Below the pieces are notes generated by a model, which did not search any database, was not told the origin of the DNA, and saw only the letters and a program-made list of their open reading frames with translations. A stretch of DNA of 13,971 nucleotides from Methanomassiliicoccus sp. UBA386 (GTDB lineage: Archaea > Thermoplasmatota > Thermoplasmata > Methanomassiliicoccales > Methanomassiliicoccaceae): NCBI GenBank assembly GCA_002498285.1, contig DAGU01000097.1:1897-15867 (forward strand), given 5' to 3'. A program made the translations under genes and the position numbers. This document shows, piece after piece, positions 1 through 7,441 of this stretch. Every line of letters begins with the position of its first letter. Positions within the stretch are counted from its first letter, which is position 1.

Positions 1-27
1 CGTCATACCGGCGCGCCCCGTATGACG
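1..27. repeat. Inverted repeat at window edge
   Basis: CGTCATAC at 1-8 and GTATGACG at 20-27 are perfect 8-bp arms around an 11-base GC-rich spacer. It may be the terminator of a gene outside the window, or an operator, since the arms contain the same GTCAT/ATGAC word that recurs in the promoter of the next gene. No T-run follows it directly. Confidence 0.5.
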
Positions 28-126
28 CGGCATACGCTCCGAATGCCGAAAATAAACCCTTGACGACATTTTATTATACTGCCCGATACATGTCTGGCAT
101 GCGTAAATTTATTGGAATCGAAATGG

Positions 127-189
127 ATATGACAATATATGACAAGTGACATATTTTTAAATATAATGTAGGTCATTACAGTCATACCG
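127..189 (+). promoter_or_regulatory. Promoter and probable operator of the RHH regulator gene
   Basis: The AT-rich stretch at about 151-168 (TTTTTAAATATAAT) is a good archaeal TATA box for the gene starting at 214. Immediately upstream, ATATGACAA occurs at 127-135 and again at 137-145, a 10-bp period, with a further TGACA at 147-151. GTCAT words in the opposite orientation lie downstream of the TATA box at 172-176 and 181-185. Ribbon-helix-helix dimers usually bind short tandem sites spaced about one helical turn, so autoregulation is a reasonable inference. Confidence 0.55.
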
Positions 190-213
190 CCTCTAGAAGG
201 GAGATGTAGGAAA

Positions 214-591
214 ATGGATGGAGAGAGGATCTCGCTGCGGCTTGAACAGGAGGACCTTAGGATGCTTGACGGCTTCCTCGAGGAACACCCCGAGTTCTCC
301 AACAGGTCGCACCTGGCCCGTCTGGCCATACGCGCCTTCATCGAACAGAACGAGGCGCCAGAGGACATCGCCGCCGCACGGCAGCCTTCCAAGGGGAATG
401 CCGTGACGGTCGAGGTGCCCGCCCTGGCGTACATGACCATCGAGTCCTTCATACGGGCAGGGGTTTACAACTCCATGGAGGACGCGGTGGTGGAGTGCCT
501 AAGGGAGAGGTTCATCACCAAGGAGGCCAAGGATAGGATCCTGCAGCAGCAGGCCGAATCCATCCGAGGCGTCGAGCTGTTGGACCGGTAA
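214..591 (+). CDS. Double ribbon-helix-helix regulator (CdrS-like)
   Basis: This is a predicted DNA-binding transcriptional regulator of 125 residues. Residues about 5-46 fit a ribbon-helix-helix fold: a short strand (RISLRLEQ) and two helices, the second containing SNRSHLARLAIRAFIEQ. A second strand-helix-helix unit follows at about 64-101 (AVTVEVPALAYM, then NSMEDAVVECLRERF), so one chain may supply a complete pseudo-dimer. The ATG at 214 follows a purine-rich AGGGAG about 10 bases upstream. The next gene, on the same strand, encodes an FtsZ-like protein. In euryarchaea the RHH protein CdrS is encoded beside ftsZ2 and regulates it, so a cell-division regulator is the favoured inference. The promoter carries repeated ATGAC words that may be its own operator. 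The fold call is firm; orthology to CdrS is not proven. Confidence 0.8.
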   Translation: MDGERISLRLEQEDLRMLDGFLEEHPEFSNRSHLARLAIRAFIEQNEAPEDIAAARQPSKGNAVTVEVPALAYMTIESFIRAGVYNSMEDAVVECLRERFITKEAKDRILQQQAESIRGVELLDR

Positions 592-604
592 AGCTCTGTC
601 GGCC

Positions 605-648
605 TTCGTAGGACAGGTCGGTGGGGATGGGATGCACCGTCTTACGAA
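605..648 (+). other. Imperfect hairpin in the leader of the ftsZ-like gene
   Basis: TTCGTA at 605-610 pairs with TACGAA at 643-648, and inside it CGGTG at 619-623 pairs with CACCG at 635-639. It sits in the 93-base gap between the RHH gene and the FtsZ-like gene. It could be a weak terminator, a leader structure or chance; no T-run follows. Confidence 0.3.
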
Positions 649-684
649 CTAAACTCCTTAGCGAAAGCAAGAACGGGTGACGGG

Positions 685-1491
685 ATGATGACGCACGGAA
701 TAAAGAAAGAACAGATAGTCGCGGACCTGGGCAGGAGCCTCATGGAGCCGAAGATCACCGTTGTGGGATGCGGCGGTGCAGGCAACAACATCGTTAACGG
801 CCTCTACTGGAGCAATAAGAGCGTCAACACGGTGGCGATCAACACCGATGAGGCCAAGCTGCAGGAGATCGAGGTCCACAGCAAGGTGCTGATAGGCACC
901 GATGTCACCTACGGCCGGGGCGCGAACGGGTTCCCCGAGGTGGGGGAGCGCTGCGCCGAGCTTGCCAAGGGCGTCATATCCAAGGTCCTGAGGGGCAGCG
1001 ACATCGTGATCATCGTGGCCGGCATGGGCGGCGGAACGGGCACCGGGGCCGCCCCGGTGGTCGCCGAGATCGCCCGGGAGCTCGATGCCATCACATTTGT
1101 CATCGCCATCAACCCCTTCGCCCATGAGGGCGGCCGGCGGGAGATCGCCAAGGAAGGCATACGCAGGCTCAGGCAGGAGACATCCAACGTCATCGTCCTG
1201 GAGAACGACCGCCTGCTCAGCCTGGCCGGCGACTGCACCATCTCCGAGAGCTTCAGCGTGATGGAGCGCTCCATCAACAGCCTCATCGGCTCGCTGAGCG
1301 AACGGATCACCAGGGTGCTGCAGGAGCAGATCCGCCAGGAGGTCACCGAGGCGCTCATGGAGATGGAGACCGTGCGGGTGGCTCGACCGGCCTCGGTCAC
1401 CGTGCCGGAGATCATCCGGGCCAAGTCGGTGGCGGCCAACCTGGAGATGCCTTTCACCCCCAGCATGGCTCCTCAATTCCTCACCCGTTAA
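685..1491 (+). CDS. FtsZ-like GTPase lacking the T7 loop and C-terminal domain
   Basis: A tubulin/FtsZ superfamily protein of 268 residues, against roughly 320-400 for normal FtsZ. The nucleotide-binding half is complete: GCGGAGNN at 28-35, NTD at 53-55, the tubulin signature GGGTGTGAAP at 115-124, the T5-like PFAHEGGRR near 144-152 and NDRLL near 174-178. After the helix-7 region (about 188-212) the sequence does not reach an INxDFADV-type T7 loop and ends in a short tail with PFTPSMAP. In FtsZ the T7 acid of one subunit activates GTP hydrolysis in the next, so this protein should bind GTP but not make a normal filament active site. A hairpin terminator follows the stop at once, so this is not a frameshift seen from one side. 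Start: ATG 685 or ATG 688, the latter better spaced from GGTGA at 676-680. It may be a paralogue modulating a full-length FtsZ encoded elsewhere; that role is inference. Confidence 0.85.
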   Translation: MMTHGIKKEQIVADLGRSLMEPKITVVGCGGAGNNIVNGLYWSNKSVNTVAINTDEAKLQEIEVHSKVLIGTDVTYGRGANGFPEVGERCAELAKGVISKVLRGSDIVIIVAGMGGGTGTGAAPVVAEIARELDAITFVIAINPFAHEGGRREIAKEGIRRLRQETSNVIVLENDRLLSLAGDCTISESFSVMERSINSLIGSLSERITRVLQEQIRQEVTEALMEMETVRVARPASVTVPEIIRAKSVAANLEMPFTPSMAPQFLTR

Positions 1492-1497
1492 GGGAAT

Positions 1498-1537
1498 GGG
1501 CGTGGAGGGTGTTCCTCCCGCCCCCCGTCATTTTCGC
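1498..1537 (+). terminator. Hairpin terminator after the ftsZ-like gene
   Basis: GGGCG at 1498-1502 pairs with CGCCC at 1519-1523, and GGAGG at 1504-1508 pairs with CCTCC at 1514-1518, with a single bulged T at 1503 and a 5-base loop. A short T-run (ATTTTC) follows around 1530-1535. It starts six bases after the stop codon and separates this gene from the NAD kinase gene. Confidence 0.6.
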
Positions 1538-1572
1538 CAAACATTAATCCCCGGTTTTCTCATCTCTCGTTC

Positions 1573-2673
1573 ATGAAGGTAGGCCTCCTCGTCAATCCCA
1601 TCGCCGGCATGGGCGGCTCCGTCGGCCTGAAGGGCACCGATTCGTCCGAGGTTCTCGAAGAAGCGCGCCGCCGGGGCGCTGTTCCCATGGCGGCGGCGCG
1701 GGCGGTCGAGGCGCTAAGGTCGGCCGGAGACCTGGAGGCGTACGAGTTCTACACTGCCGGCAACGGCATGGGCGAGAACGTGCTGAAGAACCTGGTCGAA
1801 CGCATGGTGGTGGTCTACGATCCTGGCAGGACGACGTCGGACGAGGACACCAGGGCGGCGGCCAGGGCGCTCATGGGCGTCGGCATCGAGGTCCTGGTGT
1901 TCGCCGGCGGGGACGGCACGGCCAGGGACGTCATGGACGCCGTCGGGGACCGCGTCACCGTCATCGGCGTCCCGTCCGGGGTCAAGATGCATTCGGGCGT
2001 GTTCGCCAACACCCCCCGCGATGCCGGCCTGGTGTTGCGGCGGCTTCGGGTCGATGGACTGCCGTCCCGCCCGGCCGAGGTCATGGACATCGACGAGGCG
2101 GAGTTCCGCAAGGGGCGTTTAAGCGCCCGCCTGTACGGCTACATGCTCACTCCCGAGGACCCCGGCCTGATCCAGCCATTCAAGCTGGTATTGGGCGGAG
2201 GCACGGAGGAAGAGCATAAAGAGGCCATCGGCCGCTACATCGCCGAGAACCTTCGGCCCGGCACGGTGTACATCCTGGGGCCGGGGACCACCATGGACGC
2301 CATCGGCAGGGAGCTTGGCATCGACAAGACGCTCCTGGGCGTCGACGCCGTCAGGGATGGCAGACAGATCGCCAAGGACGCCGACGAGAGGACGCTCCTA
2401 GACATTCTTGCCGATGCTCAGGATGCCAGGATCATCGTCACGCCCATCGGCGCCCAGGGCTTCATCTTCGGCCGGGGGGACCAGCAGATCTCGCCCCGGG
2501 TCATACGCCGCGTCGGGCTGAGGAACGTCATCGTGGTCGCCACCCCCCTCAAGATGAAGGACACCAAGAAGCTGAGGGTCGACACCGGCGATCCTGCCCT
2601 GGACGAGGAGATGCGCGGCTACGGCAAGGTCGTCATCGGCTACGGGACGCAGCTGGTGGCGCCGATCGAGTGA
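1573..2673 (+). CDS. ATP-NAD kinase family protein (COG3199 type)
   Basis: Predicted NAD kinase, which would phosphorylate NAD to NADP with ATP or polyphosphate in the cytoplasm. The 366-residue protein opens with LLVNPIAGMGG (5-15), a glycine-rich element typical of this superfamily. It carries the nucleotide-binding GGDGT at 112-116 in the context VLVFAGGDGTARD, and a conserved PSGVKMHSGVFA segment at 134-145. The length fits the long archaeal/AcoX-like COG3199 group better than short bacterial NadK. The ATG has no obvious Shine-Dalgarno sequence, and an AT-rich CATTAATCC lies about 25 bases upstream, so the transcript may be leaderless. Its stop codon lies four bases from the stop of iorB on the other strand, so the two transcripts converge. 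Substrate preference cannot be read from the sequence. Confidence 0.8.
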   Translation: MKVGLLVNPIAGMGGSVGLKGTDSSEVLEEARRRGAVPMAAARAVEALRSAGDLEAYEFYTAGNGMGENVLKNLVERMVVVYDPGRTTSDEDTRAAARALMGVGIEVLVFAGGDGTARDVMDAVGDRVTVIGVPSGVKMHSGVFANTPRDAGLVLRRLRVDGLPSRPAEVMDIDEAEFRKGRLSARLYGYMLTPEDPGLIQPFKLVLGGGTEEEHKEAIGRYIAENLRPGTVYILGPGTTMDAIGRELGIDKTLLGVDAVRDGRQIAKDADERTLLDILADAQDARIIVTPIGAQGFIFGRGDQQISPRVIRRVGLRNVIVVATPLKMKDTKKLRVDTGDPALDEEMRGYGKVVIGYGTQLVAPIE

Positions 2674-2677
2674 GCTC

Positions 2678-3268
2678 CTAGCCCTTGACCGCTAGATGCC
2701 CCAGCTCGAACGCCCTCACGTTCACGTCCTTCGCCTTGGCCGGCACGGCCTCCAGGAGCGCATCCAGGACGCGCCCCTTGGACAACGGGAACCCCTTAAC
2801 GGCCGATATGGCCCCAATGAGCACCGCATTGGCGGTTATGGCCCTCCCGGCCTCGATCGCCTTCGCCGTGGCGTCGATGGCCACAACATGGTCGTTCACC
2901 GAACGGAGCGCATCGAGGATGTCCCCCAGCGGCGGATATGTGCCTTGTCCGATGGACACGCTGATCGGAACGACAGGAGATGTATTGGTGATTATGCAGC
3001 TGTCCCTGTTCACCGACGTGACATTGCGCAGCGTCTCCGCGGGCTCGAAACCCAGCAGGAGGTCCGCTCCGCCCCTCGGAATGAGCGGCGAGTAGATCCC
3101 CTGTCCGAGGCGCACCGAGCATTGGACGCTTCCGCCGCGCTGGGCCATTCCGTGAACTTCGGACATGGCCACTTCCATCCCCTCGGCCACCGCGGCGTTG
3201 CCCAGGACGGTCGATGCCAGAAGAACTCCCTGGCCCCCGACGCCGACCAGCTGTATGTTGTACTTCAT
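2678..3268 (-). CDS. iorB: Indolepyruvate ferredoxin oxidoreductase, beta subunit
   Basis: Small subunit (196 residues) of indolepyruvate:ferredoxin oxidoreductase, which oxidatively decarboxylates aryl 2-oxo acids from aromatic amino acid transamination to aryl-acyl-CoA and reduces ferredoxin. It begins KYNIQLVGVGGQGVLLAS, the hallmark start of the gamma/beta family, and continues with EVHGMAQRGGSVQCSVRLG near 42-60, both typical of IorB. The ATG at 3268 overlaps the iorA stop codon by four bases (ATGA), a mark of translational coupling. It is the last gene of the six-gene por-ior operon. A longer reading frame extends upstream, but its extra residues are only an alternate frame of iorA, so I start at 3268. 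Confidence 0.92.
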   Translation of the reverse strand: MKYNIQLVGVGGQGVLLASTVLGNAAVAEGMEVAMSEVHGMAQRGGSVQCSVRLGQGIYSPLIPRGGADLLLGFEPAETLRNVTSVNRDSCIITNTSPVVPISVSIGQGTYPPLGDILDALRSVNDHVVAIDATAKAIEAGRAITANAVLIGAISAVKGFPLSKGRVLDALLEAVPAKAKDVNVRAFELGHLAVKG

Positions 3269-5082
3269 TTCACCACCTCGATGGCGTCCTTGGGACATAC
3301 CTGCGCGCATACCCCGCAGCCGATGCACATCGTGACGTCGATCCGGACGTCCTTCCCGTCCTTGCTGATGGCCGGGCATGACAGCCTCGATACGCAGGTG
3401 TAGCATCGGACGCATTTGTCCTGATCTATGGCGTATGATGAACGTTTGAGGCTTCCCTCCTTGCGCTTGAGCAGCGGGCAGGGATGCTCGGCGATGATCA
3501 CCGACAGTTCGTCGCTGGCGACCGCCTCCTTCATGGCCTCAATGGTCGCCCCCAGATCATAGGGGTCGACGGTCCTGACGTTCTTGACGCCGCAGGCCCG
3601 GACGATCGGCTCCAGCGGGATGGACGGGGTCTCGATCCCGCCATGCTCCCTCCCCACGCCGGGGTTGGGCTGGTGCCCAGTCATGGCGGTCGTCCTGTTG
3701 TCCAGGATGACCAGCACGAACCTGTGGTCGTTGTACACGGCGTTGATGAGCGGTGGTATGCCGGCATGGAAGAAGGTGGAGTCGCCGATGAAGGCGATGA
3801 CCTTTTGGTCAGTGACCTGCGCGAACCCTCCGGCCGCGCCCACGCTGGAGCCCATGCACAGCGTGAGGTCGGCGCACTGCATGGGGGGCTGGACGCCTAG
3901 CGTGTAGCAGCCGATGTCGGTCGAGTATATCGCTCCCCGGGGGCCGACGGCCTTCTTTGCGGCATAGTAGGTGGCGCGGTGCGGGCATCCGGCGCACAAC
4001 ACCGGCGGGCGCGGCGGGAGCGGCGTCTTGGGCTGCGCCGCCGCAGGCCTTTCGGGCCTAACGGGCAGCACGTCCTTCAGCGAGAGGATGAGATCGGGAG
4101 AGTACTCGAAGGCGCGAGGCAAATGGCCGGTGCGCTTGCCCAGCACCTCGACGTTGACGTGATGCTGCTGGGCGATGCGCCTCACCTCGTCCTCGAGATA
4201 CGGCTCCAGCTCCTCGAGGATCACCACGCGCTCCTTCCCGGCCAGGAACTTGCGGATCTTCTCCTCCGGGACCGGGTAGGTAAAGCCGAGCTTGAGTATG
4301 TCCACATCCTTGAGCCATTCGCGGGCGTAGGTGAAGGCGACGCCGCTGGCGATGACCCCCACCCTGGAATTCGTCCCCAGAATGTAGTTCAACGCCGAGC
4401 TCTCCGAGAGCTTGAGAGCGTGCTCCATCCGCTTGAGCTGCTCGATGCGCAGCGTCCGCGCGTTCGCTGGAACGGTGACGAACCGCTGGGGGTCCTTCTC
4501 GAAGACGCCTTTGACGACAGGCCTGGGAGCCTTGCGCAGGTCGACGGCGCCGCGGGCATGGTTCACCCTGGTCGTCGTTCTCAGTATGACAGGCACCGAC
4601 AGCAGCTCCGAGAGGCGGTAGCCCTCAAGGACCATGTCCCGCGCCTCGGCCGGACTGGAGGGCTCCAGCATGGGCAGCAGGCCGAGCTTCGCATAGTAGC
4701 GGTTATCCTGCTCGCTCTGGGAGCTGTGGCACGACGGATCGTCGGCCGTCATGACCACCATCCCCGCCCTCACGCCGGTGCAGGCGAGCGTCATGAGAGC
4801 GTCGCTGGCAACGTTCATTCCCACGTGCTTCATGAAGACGAATGAGCGAACCCCGGAAATGGCGGCCGCGCCCGCCACCTCCAAGGCCACCTTCTCGTTC
4901 ACCGAATATTCGAAGTACATCCCCGCCGGGGCGGCCAGGTCCTCCAGGACCTTTCCGACCTCGGAGGACGGGGTGCCCGGGTATGTCGCGGCCAGCCCCA
5001 CGCCGGCCTCGAAGAGCCCTCGAGCGATCGCCTCGTTGCCCAGGAGTAGAAGTCTCCCGCTGTCTGCCAGCAGCCTATCCAA
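3265..5082 (-). CDS. iorA: Indolepyruvate ferredoxin oxidoreductase, alpha subunit
   Basis: Catalytic subunit (605 residues, normal length) of the indolepyruvate oxidoreductase. The N-terminal part (GNEAIARG, then ATYPGTPSSEV) is the pyrimidine-binding domain. The thiamine diphosphate motif starts GDS at 433-435 and ends with the DN pair at 461-462. The C-terminal ferredoxin domain has two 4Fe-4S sites: C557/C560/C563/C569 and C586/C589/C592/C596. I use a TTG start at 5082 because it gives the usual family N-terminus. It is preceded by GGAAGTGA, a near-match to the archaeal Shine-Dalgarno sequence that overlaps the porB stop codon four bases upstream. It partners with IorB, whose start overlaps this stop. 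Preference for indolepyruvate over other aryl oxo acids is from the family, not visible here. Confidence 0.93.
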   Translation of the reverse strand: MDRLLADSGRLLLLGNEAIARGLFEAGVGLAATYPGTPSSEVGKVLEDLAAPAGMYFEYSVNEKVALEVAGAAAISGVRSFVFMKHVGMNVASDALMTLACTGVRAGMVVMTADDPSCHSSQSEQDNRYYAKLGLLPMLEPSSPAEARDMVLEGYRLSELLSVPVILRTTTRVNHARGAVDLRKAPRPVVKGVFEKDPQRFVTVPANARTLRIEQLKRMEHALKLSESSALNYILGTNSRVGVIASGVAFTYAREWLKDVDILKLGFTYPVPEEKIRKFLAGKERVVILEELEPYLEDEVRRIAQQHHVNVEVLGKRTGHLPRAFEYSPDLILSLKDVLPVRPERPAAAQPKTPLPPRPPVLCAGCPHRATYYAAKKAVGPRGAIYSTDIGCYTLGVQPPMQCADLTLCMGSSVGAAGGFAQVTDQKVIAFIGDSTFFHAGIPPLINAVYNDHRFVLVILDNRTTAMTGHQPNPGVGREHGGIETPSIPLEPIVRACGVKNVRTVDPYDLGATIEAMKEAVASDELSVIIAEHPCPLLKRKEGSLKRSSYAIDQDKCVRCYTCVSRLSCPAISKDGKDVRIDVTMCIGCGVCAQVCPKDAIEVVK

Positions 5083-5086
5083 CCGT

Positions 5087-5992
5087 TCACTTCCTGCCCG
5101 CCTCCACCCTGGCCCTCAGTTCCTCGAGCTCTTTATCGACGAGCTCCTGGACCTCGGCGACCTGCGCCGGGGAGAGATGCCTGAAACGCCTCTGGAGGCG
5201 AAGATATTCTTCAACCGGCTTCCGGTTCTTAATCTCTTTGGTGAATCGATACTGGCCGTCGCGATATTCGTAGAGGGGGAACATGCCGGTGCGGGTGGCC
5301 AGGGAAGCGGCCTCGATCGTCTTGGACGGGTCCATCTTCCAGCCCGAGGGACAGGGGGAGAATACATGCAGGAACTTCGGTCCGCGTATGGCCTTGGCCG
5401 TTCTAACCCGCTCCACCAGGTCCTCCGGGAACGCGATGTTCACGGTGGCGCCGTACACGATGCCGTTCTCCGCCAGCATCTCCAGGATGCGCTTCTTACC
5501 CGTCCGGCGGGCGATCTCCTTTCCGCCGGGGGTGGTGGTCGTCCACGCCCCCCAGGGCGTCGAGCCGGAGCACTGTGAACCGGTGTTCATGTACGCTTCG
5601 TTGTCATACATGACGTACAGGAAGTCGGTCCCTCGATCGATGGCGCCCGACAACGACTGCAGCCCTATGTCGACGGTCCCGCCGTCCCCGGCCCAGCCGA
5701 CCACGGTGACGTCGTCCATGCCCTTGGCATCCAGCGCTGCCCGTATGCCCGACGAGGTGGCGCCGGTGCACTCGAAGGCGTGGTCGATGAGCGGCACGCG
5801 AAGCGAGTAGCGGGGCCACACGCCCGGTATGACGGCGCAGCACCCTGCGGGGACGTTCATGACCGTCCGGGGACCGAGCGCCTTGAGCACGAGGCGCATG
5901 GCGATCGGCTCCCCGCAGCCGGGGCAGGCGCTGTGGCCCGGATGCATGAGGTCCTCGTGAGGTATCGTGAACCGGGGTTTTCTCCTGTTCAC
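5087..5992 (-). CDS. porB: Pyruvate (2-oxoacid) ferredoxin oxidoreductase, beta subunit
   Basis: Thiamine diphosphate-binding subunit (301 residues) of a four-subunit 2-oxoacid:ferredoxin oxidoreductase, most likely for pyruvate. The ThDP motif runs from GDGGTVDIG (102-110) to DNEAYMNTG (130-138). Cysteines expected to hold the proximal 4Fe-4S cluster are seen in CPGCGE (C23, C26), in the AGCC segment (C51/C52) and in SPCPSGW (C214). The GSxCSGSTPxGA and TTTTPGGK signatures are typical of PorB/VorB. The start is GTG at 5992, one base after the porA stop, with a strong GGAGGTGGTGA ribosome binding site. It lies between porA and iorA. A valine-type (Vor) specificity cannot be excluded by eye. 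Confidence 0.92.
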   Translation of the reverse strand: MNRRKPRFTIPHEDLMHPGHSACPGCGEPIAMRLVLKALGPRTVMNVPAGCCAVIPGVWPRYSLRVPLIDHAFECTGATSSGIRAALDAKGMDDVTVVGWAGDGGTVDIGLQSLSGAIDRGTDFLYVMYDNEAYMNTGSQCSGSTPWGAWTTTTPGGKEIARRTGKKRILEMLAENGIVYGATVNIAFPEDLVERVRTAKAIRGPKFLHVFSPCPSGWKMDPSKTIEAASLATRTGMFPLYEYRDGQYRFTKEIKNRKPVEEYLRLQRRFRHLSPAQVAEVQELVDKELEELRARVEAGRK

Positions 5993-5993
5993 G

Positions 5994-7169
5994 TCACCAC
6001 CTCCCCGAGCCGTCCCTCAGGCCGACCCATTCGATCTTGCGGTCCAGTCCGTTATCGGCTATGTCCAGCATGTTGCGGAAGATCCACTCCATGTGCGCCG
6101 CCGTGACGTCCCGGCCCCCCAGGCCGCCGACGTAGTTCTTGACGATGTTGTCCGAGCCATGCATGGCGGAGCGGACCTCGTTGAACATCGCCCCTCCATC
6201 GCCGAAAGTGTAGGAGCGGTCGAACACGCCGACCACGCCCCTGGACGACAGCTCGGCGATCTCCTCTGACGGGAAGGGGCGGAACACGCGGAGGCGCGCC
6301 ACTCCGACCTTGAGGCCCTCGCCGCGCAGGCGGTCGACCACCTCCTTGGCCGTTCCGGCCGCTGAGCCGGCCACCACCAGGACGGCGTCCGCGTCCTCCG
6401 TCCGATAGTTCTCGACCAGCCCTCCGTAGCTGCGGCCGAAGATGCGGCCGAATTCCCTGTCCGCCTCCCTGATGCGTATTTTCGCTCCCTCCATGTCGGC
6501 CGCTATGCGATACCGGAACTCGGTCCACCAGTCTGGCATCACGAGGCCGCCGAACCGGCGCGGCTCGTCCATGTTCAGCACCGGATCGGGCCGGAACGCT
6601 GGCAGGTATCCGTCCACCTGGCCCTGCTCCGGAACGTCCACGGCGTCCACCGTGTGAGTCAGGATGAACCCGTCAATGACGACCATGGCGGGCAGCATGA
6701 CCGACGGGTCCTCCGCCACCTTGTAGGCCATGAGGACGGTGTCCAGGACCTCCTGGTTGTTCTCGCAGTAGAACTGCATCCACCCCACGTCCCTTTCGGC
6801 GATGACGTCCATGTGCTCCCCCCAGATGTTCCACGGTCCCCCGATGGCGCGGGCCGCCACGGGCATGACGATCGGACGGCGGACCCCGGAGGCCCACATG
6901 AGCACCTCATGCATGAGCGCCAGGCCATGGGACGATGTCGCCGTGAAGGTCCTCGCGCCGACGTAAGAGGCGCCGATCAACGCCGACATGGCGGAATGCT
7001 CGCTCTCCACCAGCATGAAGCGGGCGTCCATCTCCCCGCTCGAGACCATCTCGGCCAGCTTCTCCGATATGGTGGTCTGCGGAGTGATCGGATAAACGGC
7101 GGCGACCTCTATCCTGGCGAGCTTGGCCGCCAGGGCGGCGGCCTGATTGGCCGTTATGGCATCGATCAT
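5994..7169 (-). CDS. porA: Pyruvate (2-oxoacid) ferredoxin oxidoreductase, alpha subunit
   Basis: Alpha subunit (391 residues, typical length) of the four-subunit oxidoreductase. It begins MIDAITANQAAALAAKLA, followed by VYPITPQTTISEKLAEM, the diagnostic PITPQT motif of the domain that contacts the thiamine cofactor. FMLVESEHSAMSALIGASYVG and ATSSHGLALMHEVLMW are further family signatures. The C-terminal third (VLVVAGSAAGTAKEVV, then GVARLRVFRPFP) is the transketolase-C-like domain. ATG at 7169 overlaps the porD stop by four bases. The reading frame continues far upstream, but that part is an antisense-free alternate frame of porD and lacks family similarity, so 7169 is the better start. Confidence 0.93.
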   Translation of the reverse strand: MIDAITANQAAALAAKLARIEVAAVYPITPQTTISEKLAEMVSSGEMDARFMLVESEHSAMSALIGASYVGARTFTATSSHGLALMHEVLMWASGVRRPIVMPVAARAIGGPWNIWGEHMDVIAERDVGWMQFYCENNQEVLDTVLMAYKVAEDPSVMLPAMVVIDGFILTHTVDAVDVPEQGQVDGYLPAFRPDPVLNMDEPRRFGGLVMPDWWTEFRYRIAADMEGAKIRIREADREFGRIFGRSYGGLVENYRTEDADAVLVVAGSAAGTAKEVVDRLRGEGLKVGVARLRVFRPFPSEEIAELSSRGVVGVFDRSYTFGDGGAMFNEVRSAMHGSDNIVKNYVGGLGGRDVTAAHMEWIFRNMLDIADNGLDRKIEWVGLRDGSGRW

Positions 7170-7441
7170 AGCGGCTCCCTCTCCATGGTGATGGCGCCTC
7201 GGCGGCATTCGTTGGCGCAGATGCCACACCCCTTGCAGTGGAACAGGTCGACGTAAGGATAGTCGCCCTCCTGCTGGACGACGATGCTTAGGTCGGGGCA
7301 GAACTTCCAGCAGGAGTAGCAGCGGGTGCACCTCTCCGCCGATATGACCGGCCGGAACGTCCTCCAGGTGCCGGTGGGCATGTCGACGGTCGTTTCGGTC
7401 GTGACCTGGATGGGGGGCAGGTCGCGGTAGGTCTCGTACAT
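7166..7441 (-). CDS. porD: Pyruvate ferredoxin oxidoreductase, delta (ferredoxin-like) subunit
   Basis: A 91-residue two-cluster ferredoxin subunit that passes electrons from the catalytic core to free ferredoxin. The first 4Fe-4S motif is CTRCYSCWKFCPD (C38, C41, C44, C48) and the second is CKGCGICANECRR (C69, C72, C75, C79). The usual proline after the last cysteine of the second motif is replaced by arginine, a small oddity that should not prevent cluster binding. The ATG at 7441 shares one base with the porG stop (TGATG), and its own stop overlaps the porA start. It is too short to stand out except by its cysteine motifs; a longer upstream frame is only porG read in another frame. Confidence 0.92.
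   Translation of the reverse strand: MYETYRDLPPIQVTTETTVDMPTGTWRTFRPVISAERCTRCYSCWKFCPDLSIVVQQEGDYPYVDLFHCKGCGICANECRRGAITMEREPL

Noticed and set aside
658..1476. A 272-codon open frame on the minus strand opposite the ftsZ-like gene
   Set aside because: It is an antisense shadow of a GC-rich gene, with Arg/His/Asp/Gly/Leu-heavy composition and no family signature. The plus strand carries clear FtsZ motifs.
3979..4845. A 288-codon plus-strand open frame inside iorA
   Set aside because: This too is an antisense shadow, explained by codon bias of iorA, which has full family motifs on the other strand.
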